A stretch of 34,870 bases of DNA from JBAYJY01 sp041664945 (GTDB taxonomy: Bacteria > UBP15 > UBA6099): positions 1 through 34,870 of the forward strand of contig JBAYJY010000029.1 in NCBI GenBank assembly GCA_041664945.1. Direction: 5' to 3'. Made by a program: the position numbers and the translations under genes. The notes below the pieces were generated by a model. It searched no databases. It was not told the DNA's origin and worked only from the letters and a program-made list of their open reading frames with translations. The first letter of the stretch is position 1. Each line of letters begins with the position of its first letter. Shown here one piece after another: positions 17,036 through 24,965 of the stretch.

Positions 17036-18519
17036 AAATTGTTTTCGTATATCCGGCGTTCGAAAGTCTCGCAATCGAGTATCTTTCGGCGATCGCTAAA
17101 TCGAAGGGCCACGAGGTCTCGATGGTTTTCGACCCGCGGCTGTTTGACGATTCGTTTGTCAGAATGCCGTCGCTCGCACGGTTGTTCTCGACGAGAAATC
17201 GAGTCGTCCGCGATGTTATCGAACAGAAGCCGGACCTGATCGCGTTCTCTGTCGTGACGACCGATTACGGATGGTTCCGCAAACTCGGAGGCGCGCTGCG
17301 AAGCCGGACGAAAGCGCCGATCATCGCCGGCAACATCCACGTGACCTCCGTTCCGGAAGAAGTTCTCAAATTAGATTTTGTGGACGCGGTTGTGCGCGGC
17401 GAGGGCGAGCTTGCGTTCGCCGACATTCTCGATTCAATTCAGGATAGCGGAGAAATAAATCACGAAATTCAAAATCTCGGCATGCGCGAAAACGGCGCGG
17501 CGCGTATCAATCCGCTGCGGCCTCTGATTCAGAATCTCGACGAGTTGCCGTTCCCGGACAAAACGCTGTACGAAGGCACGCCGATGCGCGTGTCGGATGT
17601 CTATACAATCATGGCAGAACGCGGCTGCCCGTTCACATGCAGCTTCTGCAATAACAATCTGATGAAACGCCTGTACGGCGTGAAAGGTTATCTTCGCTCG
17701 CGCAGTGTGGACAACGTGATCGCGGAACTCACTCGAGCCCGCGAAACGTTCGCCGCGCGCCGCGTTAATTTTTACGACGAGGTTTTCGGAGTCAATAAGA
17801 AATGGCTTGAGGAATTTACTGAAAAATATACGGCGCGGATCGGGTTGCCATACATCGCCTGCACGAATCCGAATAATGTCACAGAGGAATACGCGGAACT
17901 GCTCCGGGTGTCCGGCTGCCGAAAGGTGGACCTCGGCGTTCAGACGATCAACGAGGAAAAGCGCGCTTCAGTCTATCACCGCCGGGAGACGAACGACCAG
18001 GTTCGGTTCGCGGTCGCGACGCTGCAGAAGAAGGGCATAATCGTCGCGGCGGAAAACATCGCCAACTTTCCGGGAGAGACGGAATCCGACCTCACGGAGA
18101 TGGCGAGATTCTACAATGAAACGCGGCCGGACATATTGAAGGTTTTCTGGCTCCGGTATTTTCCGGGGACTGAGATCGTGGACATTGCGGTTGAGAAGGG
18201 CGTGTTGGCGGCGGCTGATGTGGCGAAGATTAACGCCGGCGAAGACGCCGGCTCGGTTACGCTCGGCGCGGCGGCCTCGCGATTGCACAAGAAATTCTAT
18301 CTCCTGTTCGTTCTTTCGCAGGTCGCTCCGGAAAAATGGATTGAACATATCATCAACCGGAGACTGTACCGTTTTTTGCCGACATCTTTCTTCTCGCGGA
18401 TCGCGTACACTCTCGCGAGGCTGCTTACAAGAAAAGATTACGACAGCGAGATCATGATGCATCAGCACGCAGGCAGATATAAATTCTATCTGAAACGTTT
18501 TTTCTTTCCTTCAAAATAA
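17032..18519 (+). CDS. B12-binding-domain radical SAM protein
   Basis: This 495-residue protein has an N-terminal cobalamin-type domain (about 1-135; MKIVFVYPAFESLAIEYLSA, PIIAGNIHVTSVPEE, VRGEGELAF), a radical SAM motif ERGCPFTCSFC (C199, C203, C206), and a basic C-terminal region ending YKFYLKRFFFPSK. A DxHxxG cobalamin ligand motif is not evident. The ATG at 17032 overlaps the Tes-like stop codon (ATGA), so the two are translated together. An in-frame ATG at 17002 would add ten residues inside the upstream gene and is not needed. Because of the coupling, it probably acts on the same pathway as the Tes-like enzyme, perhaps methylating or cyclising the same lipid; this is inference. A strong terminator follows. 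Confidence 0.85.
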   Translation: MKIVFVYPAFESLAIEYLSAIAKSKGHEVSMVFDPRLFDDSFVRMPSLARLFSTRNRVVRDVIEQKPDLIAFSVVTTDYGWFRKLGGALRSRTKAPIIAGNIHVTSVPEEVLKLDFVDAVVRGEGELAFADILDSIQDSGEINHEIQNLGMRENGAARINPLRPLIQNLDELPFPDKTLYEGTPMRVSDVYTIMAERGCPFTCSFCNNNLMKRLYGVKGYLRSRSVDNVIAELTRARETFAARRVNFYDEVFGVNKKWLEEFTEKYTARIGLPYIACTNPNNVTEEYAELLRVSGCRKVDLGVQTINEEKRASVYHRRETNDQVRFAVATLQKKGIIVAAENIANFPGETESDLTEMARFYNETRPDILKVFWLRYFPGTEIVDIAVEKGVLAAADVAKINAGEDAGSVTLGAAASRLHKKFYLLFVLSQVAPEKWIEHIINRRLYRFLPTSFFSRIAYTLARLLTRKDYDSEIMMHQHAGRYKFYLKRFFFPSK

Positions 18520-18613
18520 AATCATATGAGTCGTCTTTGCGCGGTGCTTTGTTTGCTGAAGCAATACAGCGCATAATTTCAATTTGTTGCTAAGAATGTT
18601 TTGAGTCAATAAA

Positions 18614-18645
18614 AAAACCGCCGCGGTAAATCCCGCGGCGGTTTT
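18614..18645. terminator. Strong bidirectional rho-independent terminator
   Basis: A 13-bp perfect stem (AAAACCGCCGCGG pairing with its complement) has a 6-nt loop at 18627-18632. A-rich and T-rich flanks on both sides let it stop both the rightward radical SAM operon and the leftward pyrophosphatase, whose stop codon is 28 nt away. Confidence 0.93.
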
Positions 18646-18672
18646 GTTTAATCGTTGGTTCAGATGATTCCC

Positions 18673-21165
18673 TTAGTCTATCTTCGGGGGAATCCTCATG
18701 TTGTAGAAGGAGCGATACACGAAGATCAGCGCGATGACGAAGAAGGCGGCGCCTGCGTATTTCGCGTACTGAACGAATTCCGGAACGATCGCGATTTCCA
18801 TTGCGAGGAGCCCGAACAGAGTGGTGAACTTAATGATCGGGTTCAGAGCGACGGAGGAGGTGTCCTTGAAGGGATCGCCGACCGTGTCGCCGATGACTGT
18901 CGCGTCGTGAAGCGGAGTGCCTTTGCCCTTGAGGTCGATCTCAACGAGCTTTTTGGCGTTGTCCCAGCAGCCGCCGGCGTTTGCCATGTAGATGGCTTGG
19001 AACAGGCCGAACGCCGCGATCGAGACGAGATAATAAACGAAGAACGCGGCGGCTTGCGGGTTGCTGGAGTCGGATGACGAGAAGAAAGCGAATGCGAGAG
19101 CGAAGGAGAAGATGCCGAAGAAGATGTTGACCATGCCTTTTTGCGCATACACGGTGCAGATCTTAACGACTTCCTTGGACTGTTCGATTGACGCGCTCTT
19201 CGCGGCCTTATCGTCGAGCTTGATGTGCTTCTTGATGTACTCGACGGCTCTGTAGGCGCCGGTTGTGACGGCCTGCATGGAAGCGCCGCAGAACCAGTAA
19301 ATGACGATTCCGCCGGACAGAATGCCGAGGATCGCGTAGGGATTCAGAATGTTCAGAATTCCGACGACTGTGTTGTAGCCCTGCTGAGCTTCAGAAAGGC
19401 CCGATGTGTGGTCGAATTTCGTGAGCTTTTCGCCGAGCACGAGAATGAGCGAGAAAATCATTGTCGTGGCGCCGACGACCGCAGTGCCGATTAGCACCGG
19501 TTTTGCAGTCGCCTTGAACGTGTTGCCCGCGCCGTCGTTGGCTTCCAGATACTCTTTGCTCTTCTCGAAGTCCGGTTTGAAACCGAATTCTTTTTCGATC
19601 TCTTTCGCGGCGTTTTTGTTCTCTTCGATGAGGGACAGTTCGTAAATGGACTGAGCGTTGTCTGTTACCGGGCCGTAGGAGTCGACGGCGATGTTGACCG
19701 GTCCCATTCCGAGCATTCCGAAAGCGACCAAGCCGAACGCGAAGATTGACGCGTAGGCCGGGAAGCCGGGTGTGATGACGCCGGCGATCGATGTGCTCGC
19801 CGCATAGGCGATGTACATCAGGCCGGTGATGACCAAGCCGATCCAGAAAGCGCTGAAGTTGCCGGCCACGATGCCCGACAGGATGGTGAGCGAGGCTCCG
19901 CCTTCCTTCGACGCGGTGACGACTTCGTTTGTGTGTCCGGATTTCGTGCTTGTGAATATTTTAGTGAATTCCGGGATCAGGGCGGCCGCAAGTGTTCCGC
20001 AGCTTATGATGATCGAGAGCATGAGCCAGAAGTTGCCCGGCAGTTCTGTTGTGGCCGTGCTCTTGAGCAGCCATTTGCTGATGCCGAATGTCATCGCCAT
20101 CGAAACGACTGAAGTGACCCATACGAGCTTGGTTAGGAGTTTTTCGAAATCGATGTCGGTTTTGCCCTTGGTTGTGATATTGCCGTATGCTTTTGTCAGC
20201 CAGAAGGAGCCGATGGATGTGAGGATCATGAGAATTCTCATGACGAAAATCCATGTGAGGAGGGTTTTCTGCAGGTCGACGTTTTTAACTGCGAGAACGA
20301 TGAAGCTGATGAGCGCGACGCCTGTGACACCGTAGGTTTCGAAGCCGTCGGCTGTCGGGCCGACGCTGTCGCCTGCGTTATCGCCCGTGCAGTCCGCGAT
20401 GACGCCTGGGTTGCGGGGGTCGTCTTCCTTAATCTTGAAGACGATCTTCATGAGGTCGGAGCCGATGTCCGCGATCTTCGTGAAGATACCGCCGCAGATT
20501 CTCAGCGCGCTGGCGCCGAGGGACTCGCCGATGGCAAATCCGAGAAAGCATGCTCCGGCGATTCCGCGGGGCATGAACAGAAGGATGATCAGCATCATAA
20601 TCAGTTCGACGCTGACGAGAAGAACGCCGATGCTCATTCCGGCGTCGAGCGGGATGTTGACGAGTTTAATCGGTTTCCCTTCGAGCGACGCGAAAGCCAT
20701 GCGGCCGTTTGCAAGCGTGTTCATCCGGATGCCGAACCACGCGACTCCGTAGGAGCCGAGTATTCCGATAACCGACCACATAAGAATCAACGCGATGCTG
20801 TTGAAGGGCACCGGGTCTTTTCCGAGTCTGAAGTAGAAAACCATACATGCCGCGATGAAGACCTCGAGAACTATCAGGAACTTGCCCTGTTGGATGAGGT
20901 ATGTTTTGCAGGTTTCATAAATGACCGCTGCAACATCGAGCATTGATTTGTGCGCCTTCAGGCGCTTCACGCTTAAATATTGGAAAATACCGAATAACAT
21001 TCCAAAACCGCAGATTCCCAGTCCGATGTAAAGATAGGACTGTTGAAGGGAATCCAGTTCGGGTATCTTGAGGCCGAGCTCGCTTGAGAAAGCAGGCGAG
21101 GCGACCAGCAATAATACCGCGATGATCGGCAGCGTTTTCAGCTGCTTGCAAAGCCAAGATATCAT
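18673..21165 (-). CDS. hppA: Membrane-bound ion-translocating pyrophosphatase, divergent subtype
   Basis: This integral membrane enzyme couples PPi hydrolysis to H+ and/or Na+ export. Signature segments are present: EDDPRNPGVIAD, TGDNAGDSVGPTADGFETYG, and near the C-terminus ATVIGDTVGDPFKDTSSVALNP. It departs from the common type around the first active-site loop (IADIGSDLMKIVF in place of the usual ADVGADLVGKVE). GNTFKATAK has Lys at the position that marks K+-independent enzymes, though the next marker position is Ala rather than Thr. A signal-like N-terminus and a soluble insert around ENKNAAKEIEKEFGFKPDF make it about 830 residues. The ATG at 21165 follows a strong GAAGGAGGG ribosome site; the longer in-frame reading to 21237 is untranslated leader. 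Ion specificity is not certain. Confidence 0.95.
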   Translation of the reverse strand: MISWLCKQLKTLPIIAVLLLVASPAFSSELGLKIPELDSLQQSYLYIGLGICGFGMLFGIFQYLSVKRLKAHKSMLDVAAVIYETCKTYLIQQGKFLIVLEVFIAACMVFYFRLGKDPVPFNSIALILMWSVIGILGSYGVAWFGIRMNTLANGRMAFASLEGKPIKLVNIPLDAGMSIGVLLVSVELIMMLIILLFMPRGIAGACFLGFAIGESLGASALRICGGIFTKIADIGSDLMKIVFKIKEDDPRNPGVIADCTGDNAGDSVGPTADGFETYGVTGVALISFIVLAVKNVDLQKTLLTWIFVMRILMILTSIGSFWLTKAYGNITTKGKTDIDFEKLLTKLVWVTSVVSMAMTFGISKWLLKSTATTELPGNFWLMLSIIISCGTLAAALIPEFTKIFTSTKSGHTNEVVTASKEGGASLTILSGIVAGNFSAFWIGLVITGLMYIAYAASTSIAGVITPGFPAYASIFAFGLVAFGMLGMGPVNIAVDSYGPVTDNAQSIYELSLIEENKNAAKEIEKEFGFKPDFEKSKEYLEANDGAGNTFKATAKPVLIGTAVVGATTMIFSLILVLGEKLTKFDHTSGLSEAQQGYNTVVGILNILNPYAILGILSGGIVIYWFCGASMQAVTTGAYRAVEYIKKHIKLDDKAAKSASIEQSKEVVKICTVYAQKGMVNIFFGIFSFALAFAFFSSSDSSNPQAAAFFVYYLVSIAAFGLFQAIYMANAGGCWDNAKKLVEIDLKGKGTPLHDATVIGDTVGDPFKDTSSVALNPIIKFTTLFGLLAMEIAIVPEFVQYAKYAGAAFFVIALIFVYRSFYNMRIPPKID

Positions 21166-21321
21166 GTTGCCCTCCTTCAGTTGTTTTGACTCATACTGCT
21201 TTTGCCGGTTGTGTCGCGCCGGCTGGTTATATCTCAAGGCTGGAAAATATTCGAGACGTTTTCCAACCGAAAGTCAGAATATTTGCCCATAATAAGGCAT
21301 ATGGTTGCATCGGAACGACAT

Positions 21322-21351
21322 TCTATAAACAATTTGTGAAAAAATCAACAA
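21322..21351 (-). promoter_or_regulatory. Candidate promoter for hppA
   Basis: On the - strand, TTGTTG (21346-21351), 18 nt, then TATAGA (21322-21327). It implies a leader of roughly 150 nt that includes a short GCCGG/CCGGC hairpin (21204-21223). The match is moderate. Confidence 0.4.
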
Positions 21352-21395
21352 AAGGGCAAAACTTTTTAACTACTATTACATAGAAATATAATAAC

Positions 21396-22667
21396 TCAGG
21401 ATTCAGACCGGGTTATATCGGCGCCGAGGCCGCGAAGTTTCGTTTCGAAGTTCTCGTAACCGCGCTCGATGTGCTCGATATCGTAAACGGTTGTTGTATT
21501 GTCCGCGCCGATGCCCGCGATCACGAGCGCCGCTCCAGCCCGAAGGTCCGTCGCAATGACTTTCGAGCCTTTAAGCTGGCTGACTCCCGAAATGACGCAG
21601 GAGTTTCCTTCAAGTTTAACGTCGGCGCCCATACGCAGGAATTCGGGCACATGCATGAACCGGTTTTCCCACACTGTCTCTTTAATGATGCTGACTCCGT
21701 CCGCGGTGGCCATAAGCGCCAGCATCTGCGGCTGCATGTCGGTTGGGAAACCGGGGTGGGGCAGGGTGATTATCCGCAAAGGCTTAATTTTCTTTTTTGC
21801 CGTGACTTTGACTTCATTTTTGCTTTCCTTCACCTGTACTCCGGCTTCGAGGAGCTTAACGATTATCGGTCGCAGATCTTTCAACTGAACTCCGGTTACA
21901 GAGACGCTGCCGCGGGTTATCGCCGCGGCGAGCATGAAAGTGCCGGCTTCGATCTGGTCCGGGATCATCGTGTGGACTGCGCCGTGAAGTTTTGCCACTC
22001 CGTGGATGGTGACGGTTTTCGTGCCCGCTCCGTTTATGCGGCCTCCGATGGACTTCAGGAACCATGCAAGGTCCTGAATGTGAGGCTCCTCCGCGGCGTT
22101 CTCTATTGTCGTCACTCCGTCCGCGAGCAAGCCCGCCATCATCAGGTTGGCGGTCGCTCCGACAGATGGGAAATCAAGATATATCCGCGCGCCTTTCAGT
22201 CGGTCGCAGGCGGCTTCGATAAAGCCGTGCTCTATGCTGAGCTTCGCTCCCATTTTTTCCAAGCCGAGCAGGTGGAAATCCACAGGCCGGGAGCCGATCG
22301 CGCATCCGCCGGGCAGCGCGACCCGCGCTTTCCCGAACCGCGCCAGAAGCGGTCCCATCACATAGATCGAAGCCCGCATCTTGTTCATCAGTTCAAACGG
22401 CGTCTCGTATTTCGAGATGTCTTTTGAGTTGACAATAAGCGTGCTGTTTTCGCCGGTTATCTTCACGCCGAGTTCTTCAAGCACAAGCTTCATTGTTCTG
22501 ATGTCGCGCAGGCTCGGCACGTTATGAAGAACCACTTCGCCGTCAGTCAGCACGGCGGCGGCCAGTATGGGCAAAGACGCATTTTTGCTGCCGCTCACAG
22601 CAACTTCGCCTTTCAGCGACGCGCCGCCATTTACTTTGAAAAAACTGTCTGTGTTTTCTTTGGTCAT
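21396..22667 (-). CDS. murA: UDP-N-acetylglucosamine 1-carboxyvinyltransferase
   Basis: MurA transfers enolpyruvate from PEP to UDP-GlcNAc, the first committed step of peptidoglycan synthesis, in the cytoplasm. VSGSKNASLPILAA carries the conserved Lys-Asn pair (K28, N29). The loop LPGGCAIGSRPVDFH carries the catalytic Cys (C122), so the enzyme should be of the fosfomycin-sensitive type. HPGFPTDMQPQ and the closing HIERGYENFETKLRGLGADI also match. The ATG at 22667 gives 423 residues, the normal length; an in-frame TTG at 22718 would add 17 residues not expected in the family. The ribosome site is weak. Downstream is hppA, with its own candidate promoter between. Confidence 0.96.
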   Translation of the reverse strand: MTKENTDSFFKVNGGASLKGEVAVSGSKNASLPILAAAVLTDGEVVLHNVPSLRDIRTMKLVLEELGVKITGENSTLIVNSKDISKYETPFELMNKMRASIYVMGPLLARFGKARVALPGGCAIGSRPVDFHLLGLEKMGAKLSIEHGFIEAACDRLKGARIYLDFPSVGATANLMMAGLLADGVTTIENAAEEPHIQDLAWFLKSIGGRINGAGTKTVTIHGVAKLHGAVHTMIPDQIEAGTFMLAAAITRGSVSVTGVQLKDLRPIIVKLLEAGVQVKESKNEVKVTAKKKIKPLRIITLPHPGFPTDMQPQMLALMATADGVSIIKETVWENRFMHVPEFLRMGADVKLEGNSCVISGVSQLKGSKVIATDLRAGAALVIAGIGADNTTTVYDIEHIERGYENFETKLRGLGADITRSES

Positions 22668-22721
22668 GTTTTTCGCGCGACCGCAGCCCTCGCGGGCCGC
22701 CCGCCTTTTCAGAGACAATGC

Positions 22722-22750
22722 ATTTTATCAGAGCGGATTTTAAAATGCAA
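22722..22750 (-). promoter_or_regulatory. Candidate promoter for murA
   Basis: On the - strand, TTGCAT (22745-22750), 17 nt, then TAAAAT (22722-22727), giving a leader of about 50 nt. The -10 and spacing are good and the -35 is poor. Confidence 0.4.
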
Positions 22751-23222
22751 CGGGAAACGACATAACAAAAATAAACCTAATAGGACAAGGACAAATATTC
22801 GGAGCGGATGGAATGCGCTGTCCGGGGTTTCCAGCGAACTTCAAGGTTTTTTGTCCGAAGCGCGGGCGCAGTTGCTTTATGGCAAAACCGCCGTTCGTCA
22901 GGAGCCATCGAGTTTCGGGTTTTGTCTGCGTCGCTTAACTCGAATCTTAATTGCGGTTTTGGCATAACAATTCACAGCGGACACATGCGAGGCGTCGAAA
23001 GCATTTTTGAAGTGATATTTAATTAGGTTCTCGAAAAAACATAAACGCAGATAATGAAGCGTGTCGCCGTTATAATATAGTCTCAATTTTAGTCTCTGAT
23101 TGCCGAATCCGGGTAATAGAATATCTAAGAATATAGTGATTATCAGCAGAGGGACAACGCACAATAGCGAACAATGCGGCATTATAGCAACACAAGGCTA
23201 AGAGTATTTAAAATACAAAAAC
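22751..23222. other. Gene-free spacer of about 470 nt
   Basis: I see no recognisable gene here. A 94-codon leftward reading frame (22898-23182, starting ATG) has a hydrophobic N-terminus, but there is no ribosome site, the TATAAT directly before it overlaps the start, and the product resembles nothing I know. I looked for motifs of RNase P RNA, SRP RNA and tmRNA and found none. The stretch is more AT-rich than its neighbours. Confidence 0.4.
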
Positions 23223-23242
23223 TCAGCCTAGCTCTCGGCTGA
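23223..23242 (-). terminator. Rho-independent terminator after the flgM-like gene
   Basis: A 6-bp stem (TCAGCC with GGCTGA) and 8-nt loop. Read on the - strand it is followed by GTTTTTGTATTTT. It lies 11 nt after the stop codon of the leftward flgM-like gene. Confidence 0.75.
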
Positions 23243-23253
23243 ATTTGAAATTG

Positions 23254-23556
23254 TCAGATTACCTCGAACAATGACCCTTGTAAGATCGAGCTGACAATTT
23301 CCTCGGACGAAAGATGGACCGTGCCTTTTTCGAGCTTATCCTTCAACTCGGCGGTCTGAGCGGCCGTTTTTGCTTCGGGAAGCTTGTCATACGATTCCCG
23401 CAGCTTGAGAAGAAGTTTAGCCTTTGAAGACACATCCACGCTGTCGTTCCGCTCGGCTTTGGCATAGGCGTTGGTGGCTCGGTTTCGGGCCGTCTTTGCC
23501 TCTTTAAGCTCTTCAGCTTTCAGGGGCCCTTGGTTTTGAATATTCCCGATTTCCAT
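23254..23556 (-). CDS. flgM: FlgM-like anti-sigma28 factor
   Basis: FlgM binds and holds the flagellar sigma factor FliA (sigma28) until the hook is finished. The 100-residue protein has a charged, probably disordered N-terminal half and a C-terminal half that follows the FlgM pattern: DSVDVSSKAKLL, a helix, AAQTAELKDKLEKGTVHLSS, then EEIVSSIL. This lines up with the Bacillus FlgM pattern of D-x-V/I-x-(I/V)-S-S-x-A-K, LK-x-x-(I/L)-x-x-G-x-(Y/V), and the A/V-x-x-(M/I)-(I/L) ending. AAGGTG lies 5 nt before the ATG. The gene stands alone between two terminators, directly behind a sigma28-type promoter, consistent with FliA-FlgM autoregulation. No other flagellar gene is in the window. Confidence 0.72.
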   Translation of the reverse strand: MEIGNIQNQGPLKAEELKEAKTARNRATNAYAKAERNDSVDVSSKAKLLLKLRESYDKLPEAKTAAQTAELKDKLEKGTVHLSSEEIVSSILQGSLFEVI

Positions 23557-23585
23557 TTCAACACCTTCTTGTTCTTCTATCGCTT

Positions 23586-23612
23586 TTATCGGCAGACTTA
23601 ATAAAAAGTTTA
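23586..23612 (-). promoter_or_regulatory. Sigma28 (FliA)-type promoter for flgM
   Basis: On the - strand the sequence is TAAACTTT (23605-23612), exactly 11 nt, then GCCGATAA (23586-23593). The FliA consensus is TAAAGTTT-N11-GCCGATAA, so 15 of 16 positions match with perfect spacing. The -10 box ends about 30 nt before the flgM-like start codon. I saw no second copy in front of another gene in the window. Confidence 0.88.
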
Positions 23613-23643
23613 GGGTTTTTTAAAATTAATTTTATATAACGAC

Positions 23644-23670
23644 AAAAAGCCTTTGCATGCTGGCCTTTTT
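23644..23670 (-). terminator. Terminator after the M23 peptidase gene
   Basis: AAAAAGCC (23644-23651) pairs with GGCCTTTTT (23662-23670) around a 10-nt loop, with one bulged base. Read on the - strand the stem ends in CTTTTTGTCGTTAT. It separates the M23 gene from the flgM promoter. Confidence 0.6.
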
Positions 23671-23765
23671 GAAATGTTAAATATTAGAAATTATTTAAGA
23701 TAATATTTCCGACCGCGTAAAACGACAAATGAGACAGCGTGTTAATAATGAATAGGAAAAAGCAG

Positions 23766-24935
23766 TTATCTTATGGGGTTGACCGGGACGCCGTTGACGC
23801 GGACTTCGAAGTGAAGATGGTTTCCGGTTGAAGTGCCTGTGCTGTCGGCGAGCATGATGACCTGCCCTTTTCTGACAGTTTCGCCTTCACGAACGAGCAA
23901 ACGAAGGGCATGTCCATATAGGGTTGTAATATCAGATCCGTGAGAGATGATAACGGTGTTTCCGTAGCCGCCCCGGTATCTGGCATTAAGTACGATTCCA
24001 TCGGCGGCGGCGCAAATCTCCTGCCCGTAAGAGGCGCGGATATCTATGCCTCGATGATTGGAAGAAGCGCCCCGTTTTGGAGCTTTCCTGTAGCCGTACC
24101 CGGAAGTAACGCTGAAAGCTCTTCCGCAAACAGGCGAACCGAGCGTGCCTGTGAATTTATGCTTCACTCCGCGCCCGCTTTTCATCATGCTCTGAATTTC
24201 AGCTTCGATTCTTCGGCTTTCCGCTTCCAGTTCTGCAAGTTCTCTTTCCTGCAGTTCGACATCGTTGCGAATATCAAGCAGCGCTTTGTTTTTCTCGTTT
24301 TTAACCGCTGCCGTATGTTCTTTTTCCTGCGCGAGCATGCTGCTTTGAACCTCGATGTTCATTCTCGCGCTTTCAACCTGTTTTCTTCTCTGCGCCACTT
24401 CCTCTCTGATCGTTTTGAGCTCTGTCAGAATCCCAAGGTCGTTTTTTGTAATCATGCGCAGGTAAGTGATGCGGCTGACGAAATCGCTGAAGCTTGAGGA
24501 GTTGAAAAGCACTTCGATATAGCCGGCATGACCGTTTTTATAATACGAAACGAGGCGCCCTTTATATTTAGTTCTGTAGGCGTCGAATTTGTTTGAGGCT
24601 TCGACGAGTTTGTTTTTGTAGAATATTTCCTGCGCCTGCGCCCTTTTGAGGTCCCGGATTTTCTGGTCGAGCTCTCTGCTCGTTCGGGTGAGCTCGGCGT
24701 CAATCTGGCGGACTGCCTCTGAAATGCTTCTTTCCTTGTGCTTGCTTTGTTTCAGAATGGATCTGGCCTGATTCAGCCTTTTTTGCAGGTCTTCTTTTTT
24801 TGCGGTGAGGTTTTTGTTGGTTGAAGCGGAGGGCGCCGGAGTTGAGAGAAAAGAAAGCAGCAGCGCAATCGCTGCAAAGAACAGTAATGCTCTCGATTTA
24901 GACGGTCGCGCTGAAATGTGGCTCGAATAACCCAT
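23766..24935 (-). CDS. Coiled-coil M23 (LytM) peptidoglycan endopeptidase, EnvC-like
   Basis: This is an exported murein hydrolase or hydrolase activator. The 389 residues comprise a signal peptide (about 1-37), a long coiled coil (about 40-250) rich in Glu, Lys and Arg, and a C-terminal LytM domain (from about 275). The zinc ligands and catalytic His are intact: NHRGIDI (H-x-x-x-D), the His in TTLYGHAL, and NHLHFEVRVNG. E. coli EnvC has a degenerate site, so this one should be able to cut peptide crosslinks itself. The coiled coil suggests control by a membrane partner such as FtsEX. The ATG at 24935 lacks a ribosome site and has TAA and TAG upstream in frame, so translation may be leaderless or coupled to the gene 30 nt upstream. 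Confidence 0.88.
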   Translation of the reverse strand: MGYSSHISARPSKSRALLFFAAIALLLSFLSTPAPSASTNKNLTAKKEDLQKRLNQARSILKQSKHKERSISEAVRQIDAELTRTSRELDQKIRDLKRAQAQEIFYKNKLVEASNKFDAYRTKYKGRLVSYYKNGHAGYIEVLFNSSSFSDFVSRITYLRMITKNDLGILTELKTIREEVAQRRKQVESARMNIEVQSSMLAQEKEHTAAVKNEKNKALLDIRNDVELQERELAELEAESRRIEAEIQSMMKSGRGVKHKFTGTLGSPVCGRAFSVTSGYGYRKAPKRGASSNHRGIDIRASYGQEICAAADGIVLNARYRGGYGNTVIISHGSDITTLYGHALRLLVREGETVRKGQVIMLADSTGTSTGNHLHFEVRVNGVPVNPIR

Positions 24936-24945
24936 AATCTATTAC

Positions 24946-24951
24946 ATTATA
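24946..24951 (-). promoter_or_regulatory. TATAAT box just upstream of the M23 gene
   Basis: A perfect TATAAT on the - strand lies 10 nt before the ATG. The -35 region (TTAAAT-like) is poor. If used, the transcript would begin about 4 nt from the start codon, that is, almost leaderless. Confidence 0.35.
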
Positions 24952-24965
24952 AGCTTTTTTGCGAA

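Noticed and set aside
22898..23182. Possible 94-residue leftward gene between murA and flgM
   Set aside because: No ribosome site, no recognisable family, and AT-rich spacer-like composition. Mentioned under the gene-free region only.
22751..23222. Possible structured RNA gene (6S, RNase P, SRP, tmRNA)
   Set aside because: None of the conserved motifs of RNase P, SRP RNA or tmRNA was found, and 6S RNA cannot be judged by eye here.
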